From positions 93,932 through 157,931 of the forward strand of contig NZ_JAEINH010000003.1 in the NCBI RefSeq assembly GCF_016342785.1: DNA of 64,000 nucleotides, in the 5' to 3' direction. Both the position numbers and the translations under genes were made by a program. The notes under the pieces are model-generated. The model was not told the DNA's origin and did no database searches. It was given only the letters and a program-made list of their open reading frames with translations. Of this stretch, positions 18,125-26,669 are shown one piece after another; the stretch's first letter is position 1; every line of letters starts with the position of its first letter. This stretch comes from Sanguibacter suaedae. Lineage in GTDB: Bacteria; Actinomycetota; Actinomycetes; Actinomycetales; Cellulomonadaceae.

Positions 18125-19786
18125 ATGGCGGAGATCAGGATCGCGCTCGCGCAGATCGACACGTGCGTGGGCGACATCGACAACAATGCCCGGACCATCC
18201 TCGAGCGGGCGCAGCAGGCCGCCGGTGCGGGGGCCGACGTGGTCGTGCTCCCCGAGATGACGGTGACCGGGTACCCCATCGAGGACCTCGCTCTGCGGGC
18301 CTCCTTCCAGCGGGGCGCGCACGCAGCGCTGGAGCAGGTCGCCGCCGACCTGGCGTCCCGAGGGTTGGGATCGCTCACCGTCGTGGTGGGGACGGTGGGC
18401 GCCACGCGCCCGAGCAGCGACCACCCCGAGCCCCGCCCGACGAACCGTGCCGTCGTCCTCCAGCACGGTGCGGTCGTGGCGTCCTACGACAAGCACCACC
18501 TGCCCAACTACGGGGTGTTCGACGAGTTCCGGATCTTCGCCCCGGGCCACGAGACGTGCGTGGTCGAGGTCCGGGGTCGGCGGCTCGGGCTCGTCGTGTG
18601 CGAGGACATCTGGCAGGACGGCGGCCCCGTCGCGCAGATGGCCGCCGAGGGCGTCGACGCCCTCCTCGTCCTCAACGGCTCGCCGTTCGAGGAGGGCAAG
18701 GGGCACGTCCGGACCGAGCTCGCCGCCCGCCGTGCCCGCGAGGTCGGGGCACCCCTGGTCTACGTGAACATGGTGGGCGGTCAGGACGACCTCGTCTTCG
18801 ACGGCGGCTCCTTCGTGGTCGGCGCCGACGGGACGGTCCTCACGAGCGCCCCGCGCTTCGTCGAGCACCTCCTGCTGTGGGACCTCGCCGAGGACGCCGA
18901 CGCGCCGCACCGCGGCGAGGTCGCCCCCGAGCTGGACCAGGACGAGGAGATCTACCGGGCGCTCGTCACCGGCCTCACGGGGTACGTGCGCAAGAACGGC
19001 TTCCGCAGCGTCGTCCTCGGGCTGTCCGGCGGCATCGACTCGGCTCTCGTCGCGGCGGTGGCCGCCGACGCGGTGGGTGGCGAGAACGTCGTCGGCGTGT
19101 CGATGCCGTCGGTGTACTCCTCCGAGCACTCCAAGGACGACGCCAAGGACCTCGCGGAACGCATCGGTGCCACCTACCGGGTGCAGCCGATCGCGCCGAT
19201 GGTCGACGCCTTCCAGGGCGAGCTCGCCCTCGACGGTGTCGCCGCGGAGAACCTCCAGGCCCGGGTGCGCGGCATGATCCTCATGGCGCTGTCCAACGCC
19301 GAGGGGCACCTCGTGCTCGCCACCGGCAACAAGTCCGAGCTCGCCGTCGGGTACTCGACCATCTACGGCGACGCCGTCGGGGGGTACGCCCCCCTGAAGG
19401 ACGTCGACAAGTCCCGCGTGTGGGCGCTGTCCCGGTGGCGGAACAACCTCGCGCTCGACCGAGGCGAGATCCCACCGATCCCGGAGAGCTCCATCACGAA
19501 GCCGCCCTCGGCGGAGCTGCGCCCCGGCCAGGTGGACCAGGACTCCCTGCCGCCGTACGACCTCCTCGACGAGGTCCTCGACGCGTACATCGAGCACGCC
19601 GAGGGCCGGGTCGAGCTGCTCGCGCGCGGCTTCGACGCCGACGTCGTCGACAGGGTCCTCGCGCTCGTGGACCAGGCCGAGTGGAAGCGGCGGCAGTACC
19701 CGCTGGGCCCCAAGGTCACGGCTCTCGCCTTCGGGCGGGACCGCCGCCTCCCCATCACCTCACGCTGGCGCGAGCCCCTGTCCTGA
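18125..19786 (+). CDS. nadE: Glutamine-dependent NAD+ synthetase
   Basis: Converts nicotinic acid adenine dinucleotide to NAD+ using glutamine. The N-terminal nitrilase-like glutaminase has the triad Glu (VVLPEMTVTGYP), Lys (YDKHHLPNYGVFDE) and Cys (LVVCEDIWQDG). The C-terminal synthetase has the PP-loop GLSGGIDSALVA and ATGNKSELAVGYSTIYGD. 553 aa is the shorter two-domain type, not the ~680-aa mycobacterial one. ATG 18125 was chosen over GTG 18116 because TAGGGT at 18112-18117 ends 7 nt before it, a leaderless arrangement. Confidence 0.96.
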   Translation: MAEIRIALAQIDTCVGDIDNNARTILERAQQAAGAGADVVVLPEMTVTGYPIEDLALRASFQRGAHAALEQVAADLASRGLGSLTVVVGTVGATRPSSDHPEPRPTNRAVVLQHGAVVASYDKHHLPNYGVFDEFRIFAPGHETCVVEVRGRRLGLVVCEDIWQDGGPVAQMAAEGVDALLVLNGSPFEEGKGHVRTELAARRAREVGAPLVYVNMVGGQDDLVFDGGSFVVGADGTVLTSAPRFVEHLLLWDLAEDADAPHRGEVAPELDQDEEIYRALVTGLTGYVRKNGFRSVVLGLSGGIDSALVAAVAADAVGGENVVGVSMPSVYSSEHSKDDAKDLAERIGATYRVQPIAPMVDAFQGELALDGVAAENLQARVRGMILMALSNAEGHLVLATGNKSELAVGYSTIYGDAVGGYAPLKDVDKSRVWALSRWRNNLALDRGEIPPIPESSITKPPSAELRPGQVDQDSLPPYDLLDEVLDAYIEHAEGRVELLARGFDADVVDRVLALVDQAEWKRRQYPLGPKVTALAFGRDRRLPITSRWREPLS

Positions 19787-19869
19787 CCGGAAGGCTCACG
19801 CCCCCTGCACCACAGACCACGACCCCGCGGCCGCACCCACAGGCCGCCCGACGGACACCAGAGGGAACC

Positions 19870-20724
19870 ATGCACCTCCACTCCTCGACCGGACCCGACA
19901 CCCCCGCCCCGGCAGCGCCGGTGCGCAAGCGGATCCGCGTCCATCACCTCGCCGAGGACAAGGCCGCCGGGCGCCGGACGACCATGCTCACCGCGTACGA
20001 CGCGCTCACGGCGCGCATCTTCGACCAGGCGGGCATCGACATGCTGCTCGTCGGCGACTCCCTCGGGAACGTCGTCCTCGGCCACGAGACGACCATCCCC
20101 GTGACCCTCGACGAGCTCGTCGTCGCCACGCGGTCCGTCGCGCGGGCCACGACGCGCGCCCTGGTCCTCGCCGACCTGCCCTTCGGATCGTACGAGGCCT
20201 CCCCGCAGCAGGCCCACGCGAGCGCGGTGCGGCTGCTCAAGGAGGGCGGTGCGCACGCCGTGAAGCTCGAGGGAGGCGCCCGGGTCGCCGAGCACGTCGC
20301 GCTGCTCACCGGCTCCGGCATCCCCGTGTTCGGTCACCTGGGCTTCACCCCCCAGTCCGAGAACATGCTCGGGGGCAAGCGCGTCCAGGGCCGCAGCGAC
20401 GAGGCGGCCGAGCGCATCTGCGAGGACGCCGTCGCCCTGCAGGAGGCGGGCGTCGTGGCCGTCGTCCTCGAGATGATCCCGGCACCCGTCGCCGCCCGGG
20501 TCACGGAGATCCTCCGTGTCCCCACCATCGGCATCGGGGCCGGCTCGGAGGTCGACGGCCAGGTCCTCGTGTGGACGGACATGGCCGGCATGGGCGACTG
20601 GTCGCCGCGCTTCGCGAAGCAGTTCGGGCAGGTGGGCGCCGCGCTCACCCGGGCCACCCAGGACTACGTCGCCGAGGTGCAGGCGGGAACCTTCCCCGCG
20701 CGCGAGCACCAGTTCGACGAGTAG
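19870..20724 (+). CDS. panB: 3-methyl-2-oxobutanoate hydroxymethyltransferase
   Basis: First step of pantothenate synthesis, making ketopantoate with methylene-tetrahydrofolate. 284 aa with the family motifs MLTAYDALTARIFDQAGID, LLVGDSLGNVVLGHETTIPVT, LADLPFGSYEASPQQA, VKLEGG and GHLGFTPQ. A short proline-rich N-terminal extension is typical of actinobacteria. AGAGGGA precedes the ATG. It sits 83 bp after nadE on the same strand; the two cofactor genes may share a message. Confidence 0.97.
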   Translation: MHLHSSTGPDTPAPAAPVRKRIRVHHLAEDKAAGRRTTMLTAYDALTARIFDQAGIDMLLVGDSLGNVVLGHETTIPVTLDELVVATRSVARATTRALVLADLPFGSYEASPQQAHASAVRLLKEGGAHAVKLEGGARVAEHVALLTGSGIPVFGHLGFTPQSENMLGGKRVQGRSDEAAERICEDAVALQEAGVVAVVLEMIPAPVAARVTEILRVPTIGIGAGSEVDGQVLVWTDMAGMGDWSPRFAKQFGQVGAALTRATQDYVAEVQAGTFPAREHQFDE

Positions 20725-20741
20725 GAGCGCGGCCGCCCCGC

Positions 20742-20915
20742 TCACCTGTCCTGCTCGTCCTCCTCGTCCCAGGTCTCGGTCCTCTGCTCAGCGATGTCCA
20801 GCGCCTTCGACGCGGCCTCCCGGGTGGGGTACGGACCCATCCGGTTCCGCCAGGAGGACGGCTTGCCCTCCTCGACCTCCTTGGTGCTGGTGTTGAAGTA
20901 GAACTCCGGTGACAT
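20742..20915 (-). CDS. Small conserved actinobacterial protein (SPOR-like)
   Basis: 57 aa, starting [19 protein letters not shown] and containing [20 protein letters not shown], a pattern of short actinobacterial proteins sometimes labelled SPOR-like. The acidic tail is EEDEQDR. ATG 20915 was chosen because AGGAGG stands 6 nt upstream. Function unknown. It is convergent with panB and divergent from map. Confidence 0.72.
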   Translation of the reverse strand: MSPEFYFNTSTKEVEEGKPSSWRNRMGPYPTREAASKALDIAEQRTETWDEEDEQDR

Positions 20916-21016
20916 GGTCGCCTCCTCCTGGGCCGCGTCCGGGCCCGTCGCGCGTTCCGCGTCGTCCACCCGTGCCGGGCGGACGACGCGGACGATCAGT
21001 CCGTAGACTGCCAGGT

Positions 21017-21889
21017 ATGCCGACCGTCCACGCGCCGAGAGCGCCGCTCACCCCCGGGACCGTGAGCCCGGTCCTGTCCGTCCCGTCCTCGATCCCCCGC
21101 CCCGAGTACGTGGGTCGTCCCGGCCCGGCGCCGTTCACGGGGAGCGACGTGGTCGCTCCGGACACGATCGAGCGGATCCGGGTGGCGTCGCGCATCGCCG
21201 CGCAGGCCCTCGCGGAGGTCGGCAGGCACGTCGCGCCGGGCGTGACCACTGACGCGCTCGACCGGATCGGGCACGAGTTCCTCCTCGACCACCAGGCGTA
21301 CCCCTCGACCCTGGGGTACCGCGGCTTCCCCAAGTCGTTGTGCACCTCGGTCAACGAGGTCGTCTGTCACGGGATCCCGGACTCGACCGTCCTCGCCGAC
21401 GGCGACATCGTGAACGTCGACATCACGGCGTACGTCGACGGTGTCCATGGCGACAACAACGCGACGTTCGAGGTGGGCGAGGTCGACGAGGACTCGCACC
21501 TCCTCGTGGAGAGGACCCGGGAGGCGCTCGCCCGCGCGATCAAGGCGGTCAAGCCGGGGCGCGAGGTCAACGTCATCGGGCGGGTCATCGAGAAGTACGC
21601 CGACCGTTTCGGGTACGGCACCGTCCGTGACTACACGGGGCACGGTGTCGGCGAGGCCTTCCACACCGGCCTGGTCATCCCCCACTTCGACGCGGCGCCC
21701 CACCACGACACCGTGATCGAGACCGGGATGGTCTTCACCATCGAGCCGATGCTCACGCTCGGCACCTACGACTGGACCATGTGGGACGACGGCTGGACCG
21801 TGGTCACCGCGGACGGCCGGCGGACAGCACAGTTCGAGCACACCCTCGTCGTCACCGACACCGGAGCGGAGATCCTCACACTGCCATGA
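21017..21889 (+). CDS. map: Methionine aminopeptidase, type I
   Basis: Removes initiator methionine. 290 aa with an N-terminal Pro-rich extension ([23 protein letters not shown]) like the mycobacterial long form. All metal ligands are present: Asp ([16 protein letters not shown], two Asp), His (GHGVGEAFH), Glu (FTIEPML) and Glu (QFEHTLVV). TAGACT at 21004-21009 lies 7 nt before the ATG, so it is probably leaderless. Its TGA overlaps the ppgK ATG. Confidence 0.96.
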   Translation: MPTVHAPRAPLTPGTVSPVLSVPSSIPRPEYVGRPGPAPFTGSDVVAPDTIERIRVASRIAAQALAEVGRHVAPGVTTDALDRIGHEFLLDHQAYPSTLGYRGFPKSLCTSVNEVVCHGIPDSTVLADGDIVNVDITAYVDGVHGDNNATFEVGEVDEDSHLLVERTREALARAIKAVKPGREVNVIGRVIEKYADRFGYGTVRDYTGHGVGEAFHTGLVIPHFDAAPHHDTVIETGMVFTIEPMLTLGTYDWTMWDDGWTVVTADGRRTAQFEHTLVVTDTGAEILTLP

Positions 21890-22674
21890 GCACCTCACCC
21901 ACCCTTCCCGGGGACCACGGACCCGCAGGGTCCCTCGCGTTCGGCATCGACGTCGGGGGGTCGGGCATCAAGGGCGCCCCGGTCGACCTCGGTTCCGGAG
22001 AGTTCGCAGCGGACCGGGTCCGCATCCCGACCCCGCGCGAGTCGACGCCCGAGGCCGTCGACGGCGTGCTGCGCGAGCTGCGCGGCTCGTTCGAGCTCTC
22101 CGACGACACCCCCATCGGTATCGCGTTCCCGGCACCCATCCACCACGGGGTCATCCCGAGCATCGCGAACCTCCACGCCTCGTGGGCCGGGGTCGACCTC
22201 GAGGACCTCGCCTCGCAGGCGCTCGGCACCCGCGTCGTCGCCGTGAACGACGCGGACGCCGCCGGTTTCGGGGAGGCCGCCTACGGGGCCGCCCGCGGCG
22301 CCGAGGGGGTCGTCCTCGTCGTGACGCTCGGCACGGGCATCGGCAGTGCGATCATCGTCGACGGGAACCTCCTGCCGAACACGGAGCTGGGGCACCTGGA
22401 GATCGACGGCTTCGACGCCGAATCGCGTGCGGCGGAGTCGGCGCGCTCGCGCGAGGACCTCTCCTGGGGCGAGTGGGCCGAGCGTCTCCAGCGCTACTTC
22501 TCGGTCGTGGAGTACCTCTTCTCCCCCGACCTCATCGTCGTCGGGGGCGGCGTGAGCAAGCACCACGAGGAGTTCCTCCCCCTGCTCGACCTCCGGGCGC
22601 CGATCATCCCGGCCACCCTGCGCAACCGGGCGGGGATCGTCGGGGCGGCGGCGTTGGCTGCGCGGCTGCACTGA
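21886..22674 (+). CDS. ppgK: Polyphosphate glucokinase
   Basis: ROK-fold kinase phosphorylating glucose with polyphosphate (and usually ATP). 262 aa. [13 protein letters not shown] is the phosphate-1 loop, [13 protein letters not shown] carries the catalytic Asp, [10 protein letters not shown] is phosphate-2, and TELGHLEI is the glucose-binding segment characteristic of PPGK versus ordinary ROK kinases. ATG overlaps the map stop (ATGA), so the two are coupled. It would feed glucose from the maltodextrin cluster at 59-64 kb into glycolysis. Confidence 0.94.
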   Translation: MSTSPTLPGDHGPAGSLAFGIDVGGSGIKGAPVDLGSGEFAADRVRIPTPRESTPEAVDGVLRELRGSFELSDDTPIGIAFPAPIHHGVIPSIANLHASWAGVDLEDLASQALGTRVVAVNDADAAGFGEAAYGAARGAEGVVLVVTLGTGIGSAIIVDGNLLPNTELGHLEIDGFDAESRAAESARSREDLSWGEWAERLQRYFSVVEYLFSPDLIVVGGGVSKHHEEFLPLLDLRAPIIPATLRNRAGIVGAAALAARLH

Positions 22675-22711
22675 ACCACCCTGTCGGCGAGACCGCCGCC
22701 GACGAGGACGG

Positions 22712-22747
22712 CGAAGCCCGCCACCGGACGTCCGGTGGCGGGCTTCG
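22712..22747. terminator. Bidirectional terminator palindrome
   Basis: A perfect 36-bp palindrome (17-bp stem around a 2-bp centre) lies between the convergent ppgK and STAS genes. Confidence 0.88.
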
Positions 22748-22772
22748 TCGAACAGGTGCCGCGTCGCGTCTC

Positions 22773-23129
22773 TCAGCTGAGGACCAGGCCTCCACGGCTG
22801 TTCGCCGGCGCGCTCTCGAAGAAGTCGTCGACACCCAGCATCCCGAGGACGTCGCTCACGGCGGCGGGCGGGTTGCGCAGGTGGACGTCGAGACCCTCCT
22901 CGTGGCCGATCGTGTAGAACTGCACGAGGAACGCGATACCCATGGAGTCCATGAACAGGACGTCGGAGGTGTCGATGACCACCGGGAGGTCCCGGTCCAG
23001 GGCCATGGCGAGCGCCATGCTCGCCTCGGTCCGGAGCGCTCCGTCGATCTCGCCCCACATGGAGACGACGCTCTGCGTGGCCTCGCCGACCAACCGGATT
23101 CCGCCGCTGCGTTCCTTGACGTCCTTCAT
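22773..23129 (-). CDS. STAS-domain anti-sigma factor antagonist-like protein
   Basis: 118 aa from ATG 23129 (a longer start at 23159 is possible). The STAS fold is clear: VSMWGEIDGALRTEASMALA, then LPVVIDTSDVLFMDSMGIAFLVQF, with the phosphorylatable Ser in FMDSMG. Such proteins release sigma factors by binding anti-sigma kinases. No kinase or sigma gene lies nearby, so the partner is unknown. Confidence 0.82.
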   Translation of the reverse strand: MKDVKERSGGIRLVGEATQSVVSMWGEIDGALRTEASMALAMALDRDLPVVIDTSDVLFMDSMGIAFLVQFYTIGHEEGLDVHLRNPPAAVSDVLGMLGVDDFFESAPANSRGGLVLS

Positions 23130-23294
23130 GACACACCACTTTTCACGGGTCGCGGTCATCTGGCGGGCCGGTTCCTCGGCCGGGCGGCCTCGTCGATGTG
23201 ATGTCCAGGCTAGATGGCCGATAATCCTCTTGGCAAGACCTTTGCCTGAGCAAAACCTGATTGCCCCTTCAACTGTCGCCCCGCGGACCCGGGT

Positions 23295-23645
23295 TCAGCG
23301 ACGCGGCTGGGCCGGGTTGGTCGGCACCCCCTGCGACGGCGGGTTCTGGACGGGGCCCTGCGTGTCCGGGCTGACCGGCCCCGAGCCCTGCGGGTCCGGA
23401 GCGAGCTCGGGTGCCACGGCCGAGGCGTCCCCGGAGGACAGCTCGGCGCCGGACTCCACCTCGTCGAGGCGGGTGCGCAGCACCTGGGTGATGGGCAGAC
23501 GGTCACCATGAGCCTCCTCGTAGGCGAGGAGAGCGCCGATCTCGCTCGCGTCGAGGGACCGGATGCGGTGGGCGAGGCTCCCCGTGGGCAGGTGATCGTA
23601 GTCCGGGACGGGCAGTGCGTCGCGGTCGGGCGTCTGGTCGGTCAT
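23295..23645 (-). CDS. Conserved actinobacterial hypothetical protein
   Basis: 116 aa. Residues about 12-65 (LPVPDYDHLPTGSLAHRIRS, then LLAYEEAHGDRLPITQVLRTRL) form a small helical domain that recurs in actinobacterial proteins of unknown function. The rest is a disordered Pro/Gly/Ser/Gln tail. ATG 23645 has GGAGG five nt upstream. Divergent from the K+ channel gene. Confidence 0.72.
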   Translation of the reverse strand: MTDQTPDRDALPVPDYDHLPTGSLAHRIRSLDASEIGALLAYEEAHGDRLPITQVLRTRLDEVESGAELSSGDASAVAPELAPDPQGSGPVSPDTQGPVQNPPSQGVPTNPAQPRR

Positions 23646-23742
23646 CGTGTCCTCCACTGCGTGCTCGGTCCGTGCGTACTGATCCCTCGACCCTAAGGAG
23701 GTCCGGGGCGTGGTGCACGGCGAGCGCCGCACGTCTGGCAGC

Positions 23743-24495
23743 ATGGCGGTCATGGACCGGGTCGAAGAGTGGGAGCGACGGTCGGAGCGGGCGCTCACCG
23801 CTGCGGCGTTCGTCTTCCTCGTCGCGTACGCGGTGCCGATCGTCTGGCCGCGCACCGGTGGGACGGTGGCCGTGGTGTGCGGTGCGCTCGTCGCGGTCAC
23901 GTGGGCCGCGTTCTGCGTGGACTACGTGGCGCGCCCGGCGTTGAGCCGGGACCGGCGGTCGTTCGCCCGCACGCACCTGTTCGACCTCGCCGTGATCCTG
24001 CTGCCCATGCTCCGCCCGCTGCGGCTGCTGCAGCTGATCACGCTCCTCAACGTCCTCAACCGCACGGGGGTGTACGGGTTGCGGGGACGGGTCGTCACCT
24101 ACGCCACGGGCGGGACGGTGCTGCTCATCCTCTGCGGGGCGCTCGCCATCACCGATGCGGAGCGCGGTCACCCGGACGCCGTGATCGGCGGCTTCGGCGA
24201 CGGGCTGTGGTGGGCCATGGCGACGCTGACCACCGTCGGGTACGGGGACACCTACCCGGTGACCGTCACGGGACGGATCGTCGCCTCGCTGCTCATGATC
24301 GCGGGGATCGCGCTCCTCGGTGTGGTCACCGCCACCCTCGCGTCGTGGCTCGTGGACCGTGTCTCCGACGTGTCCGAGGCGGAGCAGGCCGCGACCCGGA
24401 GCCAGGTCGACGCCCTCGCGACGGAGATCCGGGAGCTCCGTGCGGAGCTCGCCGTACGGAGCCCGGACGAGCGTGCCGGTCCCCCGCTGGGCTGA
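23743..24495 (+). CDS. Voltage-gated-type potassium channel protein
   Basis: About 250 aa (ATG 23743; ATG 23752 is equally possible). Six hydrophobic segments are seen, including an S4-like RPLRLLQLITLLNVLNR with spaced arginines. The pore helix and filter read MATLTTVGYGDTYPVT. A final helix (IVASLLMIAGIALLGVVTAT) precedes a short coiled coil (SQVDALATEIRELRAELAV). It acts in the cytoplasmic membrane as a K+ channel. It ends 15 bp before the left attachment repeat of the prophage remnant. Confidence 0.9.
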   Translation: MAVMDRVEEWERRSERALTAAAFVFLVAYAVPIVWPRTGGTVAVVCGALVAVTWAAFCVDYVARPALSRDRRSFARTHLFDLAVILLPMLRPLRLLQLITLLNVLNRTGVYGLRGRVVTYATGGTVLLILCGALAITDAERGHPDAVIGGFGDGLWWAMATLTTVGYGDTYPVTVTGRIVASLLMIAGIALLGVVTATLASWLVDRVSDVSEAEQAATRSQVDALATEIRELRAELAVRSPDERAGPPLG

Positions 24496-24510
24496 GGCCG
24501 GCGGTCGTGC

Positions 24511-24538
24511 GCGGATGAGCTGGCCGGTACGCCGGGTT
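24511..24538 (+). repeat. Left attachment repeat (attL)
   Basis: 28 bp identical to the rnpB 3' end, beginning GCGGATGAGC and ending GCCGGGTT. It marks the junction with the K+ channel side. From here to about 24726 I recognise no gene; a short basic frame (RSLQEKQSAEATRAQKAEAD) gives no family match. Confidence 0.92.
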
Positions 24539-24726
24539 TCGTCCGACGCGCTCTTGACCTATGTCTTTACGCCGCAGGGGCTGGGTGGGAGCCGGGAGAA
24601 TGATTCCGTCGACTGCGTCGCGCATCCGCTCGGTGCGCCAGCTTCGCAGCCTTCAGGAGAAGCAATCCGCAGAGGCAACTCGCGCGCAGAAGGCGGAGGC
24701 CGACAGGCAGGTGCGCGAGAGGAGAC

Positions 24727-25270
24727 ATGTACGCCAAGCTCGCCGTCTCCGTCGACCCCGCAGCGAAGTCGAGGAGCACGTCGGACATGACCGCTATCAT
24801 CGTGACCGCCCTCGACAGGGAGGGCATCACGTGGATGCTCGACAACCGCACACTCAAGGGCACCCCATCGAATGGGGCACCGCAGTGTGGGCGGCCTCCT
24901 CGACTGAAACGCGGATGAGGTCATTATCGAGGACAACCAGGGCGGCGAGATGGTCCTCGAACTCCTCCGCTCCGCGTGGCGGCACATGCACCGCCAGCGT
25001 CCGCCCACGCGCCTTCCCCCGCGCGTCCGGTCCGTCACGGCGTCGCAATCTAAGCGGACCCGCGCGGAGTCCACCGTAGCCTTCTACGAGATCGGCGGCG
25101 TCCGCCACGTATCCGACGGCACGACCCGCCTCGATGCGCTCGAGACGCAGCAACTCACGTGGACGGGCTCGGGTGACTCCCCCGAGCGGACCGACGCCGC
25201 GGTGCGCGGCCTCACCGCATTCCTGCTAACCGAGCACTTCGAGGGGTCCGTCGCCGCGAAGCCGGCCGGG
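24727..25270 (+). pseudogene. terL: Phage terminase large subunit, C-terminal nuclease fragment
   Basis: The sequence reads as the RNase H-like nuclease half of a phage terminase spread over three frames. AVSVDPAAKSRSTSDMTAII (Asp motif) and WMLDNRTLKGTP are in frame from 24727. IEWGTAVWAA follows one frame over. VIIEDNQGGEMVLELLRSAW, SKRTRAESTVAFYEIGGVRH and DSPERTDAAVRGLTAFLL come after a second shift. Both shifts sit at short homopolymers (CCCC near 24865 and AAA near 24908) and fit one lost base each. The ATPase half is absent. This is clearly inactive. Confidence 0.85.
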
Positions 25271-25443
25271 CAGGCATGCGCGGGCGCTGACCTACTCGGG
25301 AAGCGCGCCCTGACCTGCTTAGCCCGCTCAGGCGTCAGGTGGCATGGCGCCCGCTGGACGACCTGGAAGCCATTGGTGCGCAGCCACGCCCGGATGGTCT
25401 TCGAGCTCTTGTTGAGCTCCTTCGGGGTCGCTGTCGGATCCAC
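25084..25443 (-). CDS. Lsr2-like helix-turn-helix protein, probably truncated
   Basis: Read from GTG 25443. The first ~50 residues, with ATPKELNKSSKTIRAWLRTN and LTPERAKQVRARF, match the C-terminal DNA-binding domain of Lsr2-type nucleoid proteins that occurs alone in actinophages. After about residue 55 the frame runs antisense through the terminase fragment and has no recognisable content, so the real gene probably ended or was cut near 25280. It may be a deletion junction. Confidence 0.45.
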   Translation of the reverse strand: MDPTATPKELNKSSKTIRAWLRTNGFQVVQRAPCHLTPERAKQVRARFPSRSAPAHACPAGFAATDPSKCSVSRNAVRPRTAASVRSGESPEPVHVSCCVSSASRRVVPSDTWRTPPIS

Positions 25444-25501
25444 GTCCGGAGTCTAGGCGTGCCCGATGGAGCGGCGCCGGGCGGGCACGCGCGGCCGCTG
25501 A

Positions 25502-25687
25502 CTAGTTCTTGTTCGCGTCCCGGACCATCTTCGTGACCGCCGAGCGGTCCGGCGTCACTCCGCGCTTCTTGAGCTCCTTCATCGTGTCCGACACCTGCTG
25601 CGACTCAGACTTCGTGCGATCCAGCTCGACCGGCGCGAACATCCTCTTCGCGGCGGCGTCGTTCCACTTGATCTCAACCTTGCCCAC
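25502..25687 (-). CDS. Small phage-type hypothetical protein
   Basis: 61 aa, starting at GTG 25687 with AAGGAGG seven nt upstream, a strong site. The protein (MGKVEIKWNDAAAKRMFAPV ...) is charged, with a central KSESQQVSDTMKELKKRGVT helix. It resembles small actinophage proteins but I cannot name a family. The frame is intact, unlike the structural genes. Confidence 0.55.
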   Translation of the reverse strand: MGKVEIKWNDAAAKRMFAPVELDRTKSESQQVSDTMKELKKRGVTPDRSAVTKMVRDANKN

Positions 25688-25924
25688 GGTGACTCCTCCT
25701 TGTCGAAACGGCCCGATATGACCATGGCTCACGGTAGTGCGGGCCACTGACACCCCGCGCAGACCATGAGCGAACCGTCCGACACCCCCGCGGTCACGCA
25801 GGTCGACTCCCGCTGACCGGCCGACTCCCTGCCGGAGTCAGCGCACTCCGCGACCAAGACGCGTGAGCGCGCGCGGCGAGGAGAAGAGGACCCGGCAGGG
25901 CGCAGATCCGGCTAGTATCCGCTC

Positions 25925-26548
25925 ATGGCATCAAGAGTGTGCTGGTCATGCGGGTCCTTCTCTCACCACACCACTGCTGCAGACCCTCGCGCGGCGGCCG
26001 AGCCAACGTTCTGGTGGGGGGCGTACCGATGCGATCACTGCGGCGTTTGGTCGGTCGCGCGCTGGGAGAACAGCAAAGGCACGGCCAGCGGGAACGTAAA
26101 AACGTACATGGACGCCGCCACCAACCTTGAATGGCATCCTTCTAAGGTCGAAGGAAAGCAGTTCCCTGACGTACCGGAGCACATCGCATCCGCGGCTGAC
26201 GAGGCATACCGATGCTTCTCCATCTCCGCGCTTCGAGCGGCAATCCTCCTCGGCCGATCGGTTGTAGAGGCGACAGCCAAAGACAAGGGCATAGTCAAGG
26301 GGACGCTGGCAACGAAGATCAACGGCCTAGAAGCTGCTGGGCACATCCGGCCTCTCATTGCTGAGACCGCGCACGAGATCCGGTTTCTCGGCAACGATAT
26401 GGCCCATGGTGACTTTATCGAGCCCGTTAGCGACGGTCAAGCTGCGGACGTTCTCGCCTTCATGGACGAGGTGCTGAACGAAGTCTATCAAGGTCCGGCG
26501 CGAGTAAACGCGCGTCGGGCAGCCCGAATCGCGCCGACAGCCGACTAA
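25925..26548 (+). CDS. DUF4145 domain protein with N-terminal zinc ribbon
   Basis: 207 aa, intact. Residues 6-9 (CWSC) and about 36-39 (CDHC) form a likely zinc ribbon. Residues about 90-190 are a DUF4145 domain (CFSISALRAAILLGRSVVEA, then IAETAHEIRFLGNDMAHGDF). DUF4145 occurs alone and fused to restriction-type nucleases in phages and defence islands; its activity is unknown. TAGTAT at 25913-25918 lies 6 nt before the ATG, so it is probably leaderless. GC is visibly lower than in host genes, a sign of transfer. The stop codon abuts the IS left end. Confidence 0.78.
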   Translation: MASRVCWSCGSFSHHTTAADPRAAAEPTFWWGAYRCDHCGVWSVARWENSKGTASGNVKTYMDAATNLEWHPSKVEGKQFPDVPEHIASAADEAYRCFSISALRAAILLGRSVVEATAKDKGIVKGTLATKINGLEAAGHIRPLIAETAHEIRFLGNDMAHGDFIEPVSDGQAADVLAFMDEVLNEVYQGPARVNARRAARIAPTAD

Positions 26549-26576
26549 CTGTTGTGGGTCATGACGTTGGTGACGC
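26549..26576 (+). repeat. IS left inverted repeat
   Basis: 28 bp, with core GTCATGACGTTGGTGAC, matching the right end with three mismatches. Confidence 0.88.
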
Positions 26577-26669
26577 ACCGGAGGGGGTGGGGGCATAGGC
26601 GAGGGGTAGGTCCCGGTCGTGCAGGATGAAAGTACCTCTACAACCGCCTGCTCGAAGGACCTACCCCTC

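Noticed and set aside
24540..24726. Possible integrase remnant next to attL
   Set aside because: The basic short frame shows none of the tyrosine or serine recombinase motifs.
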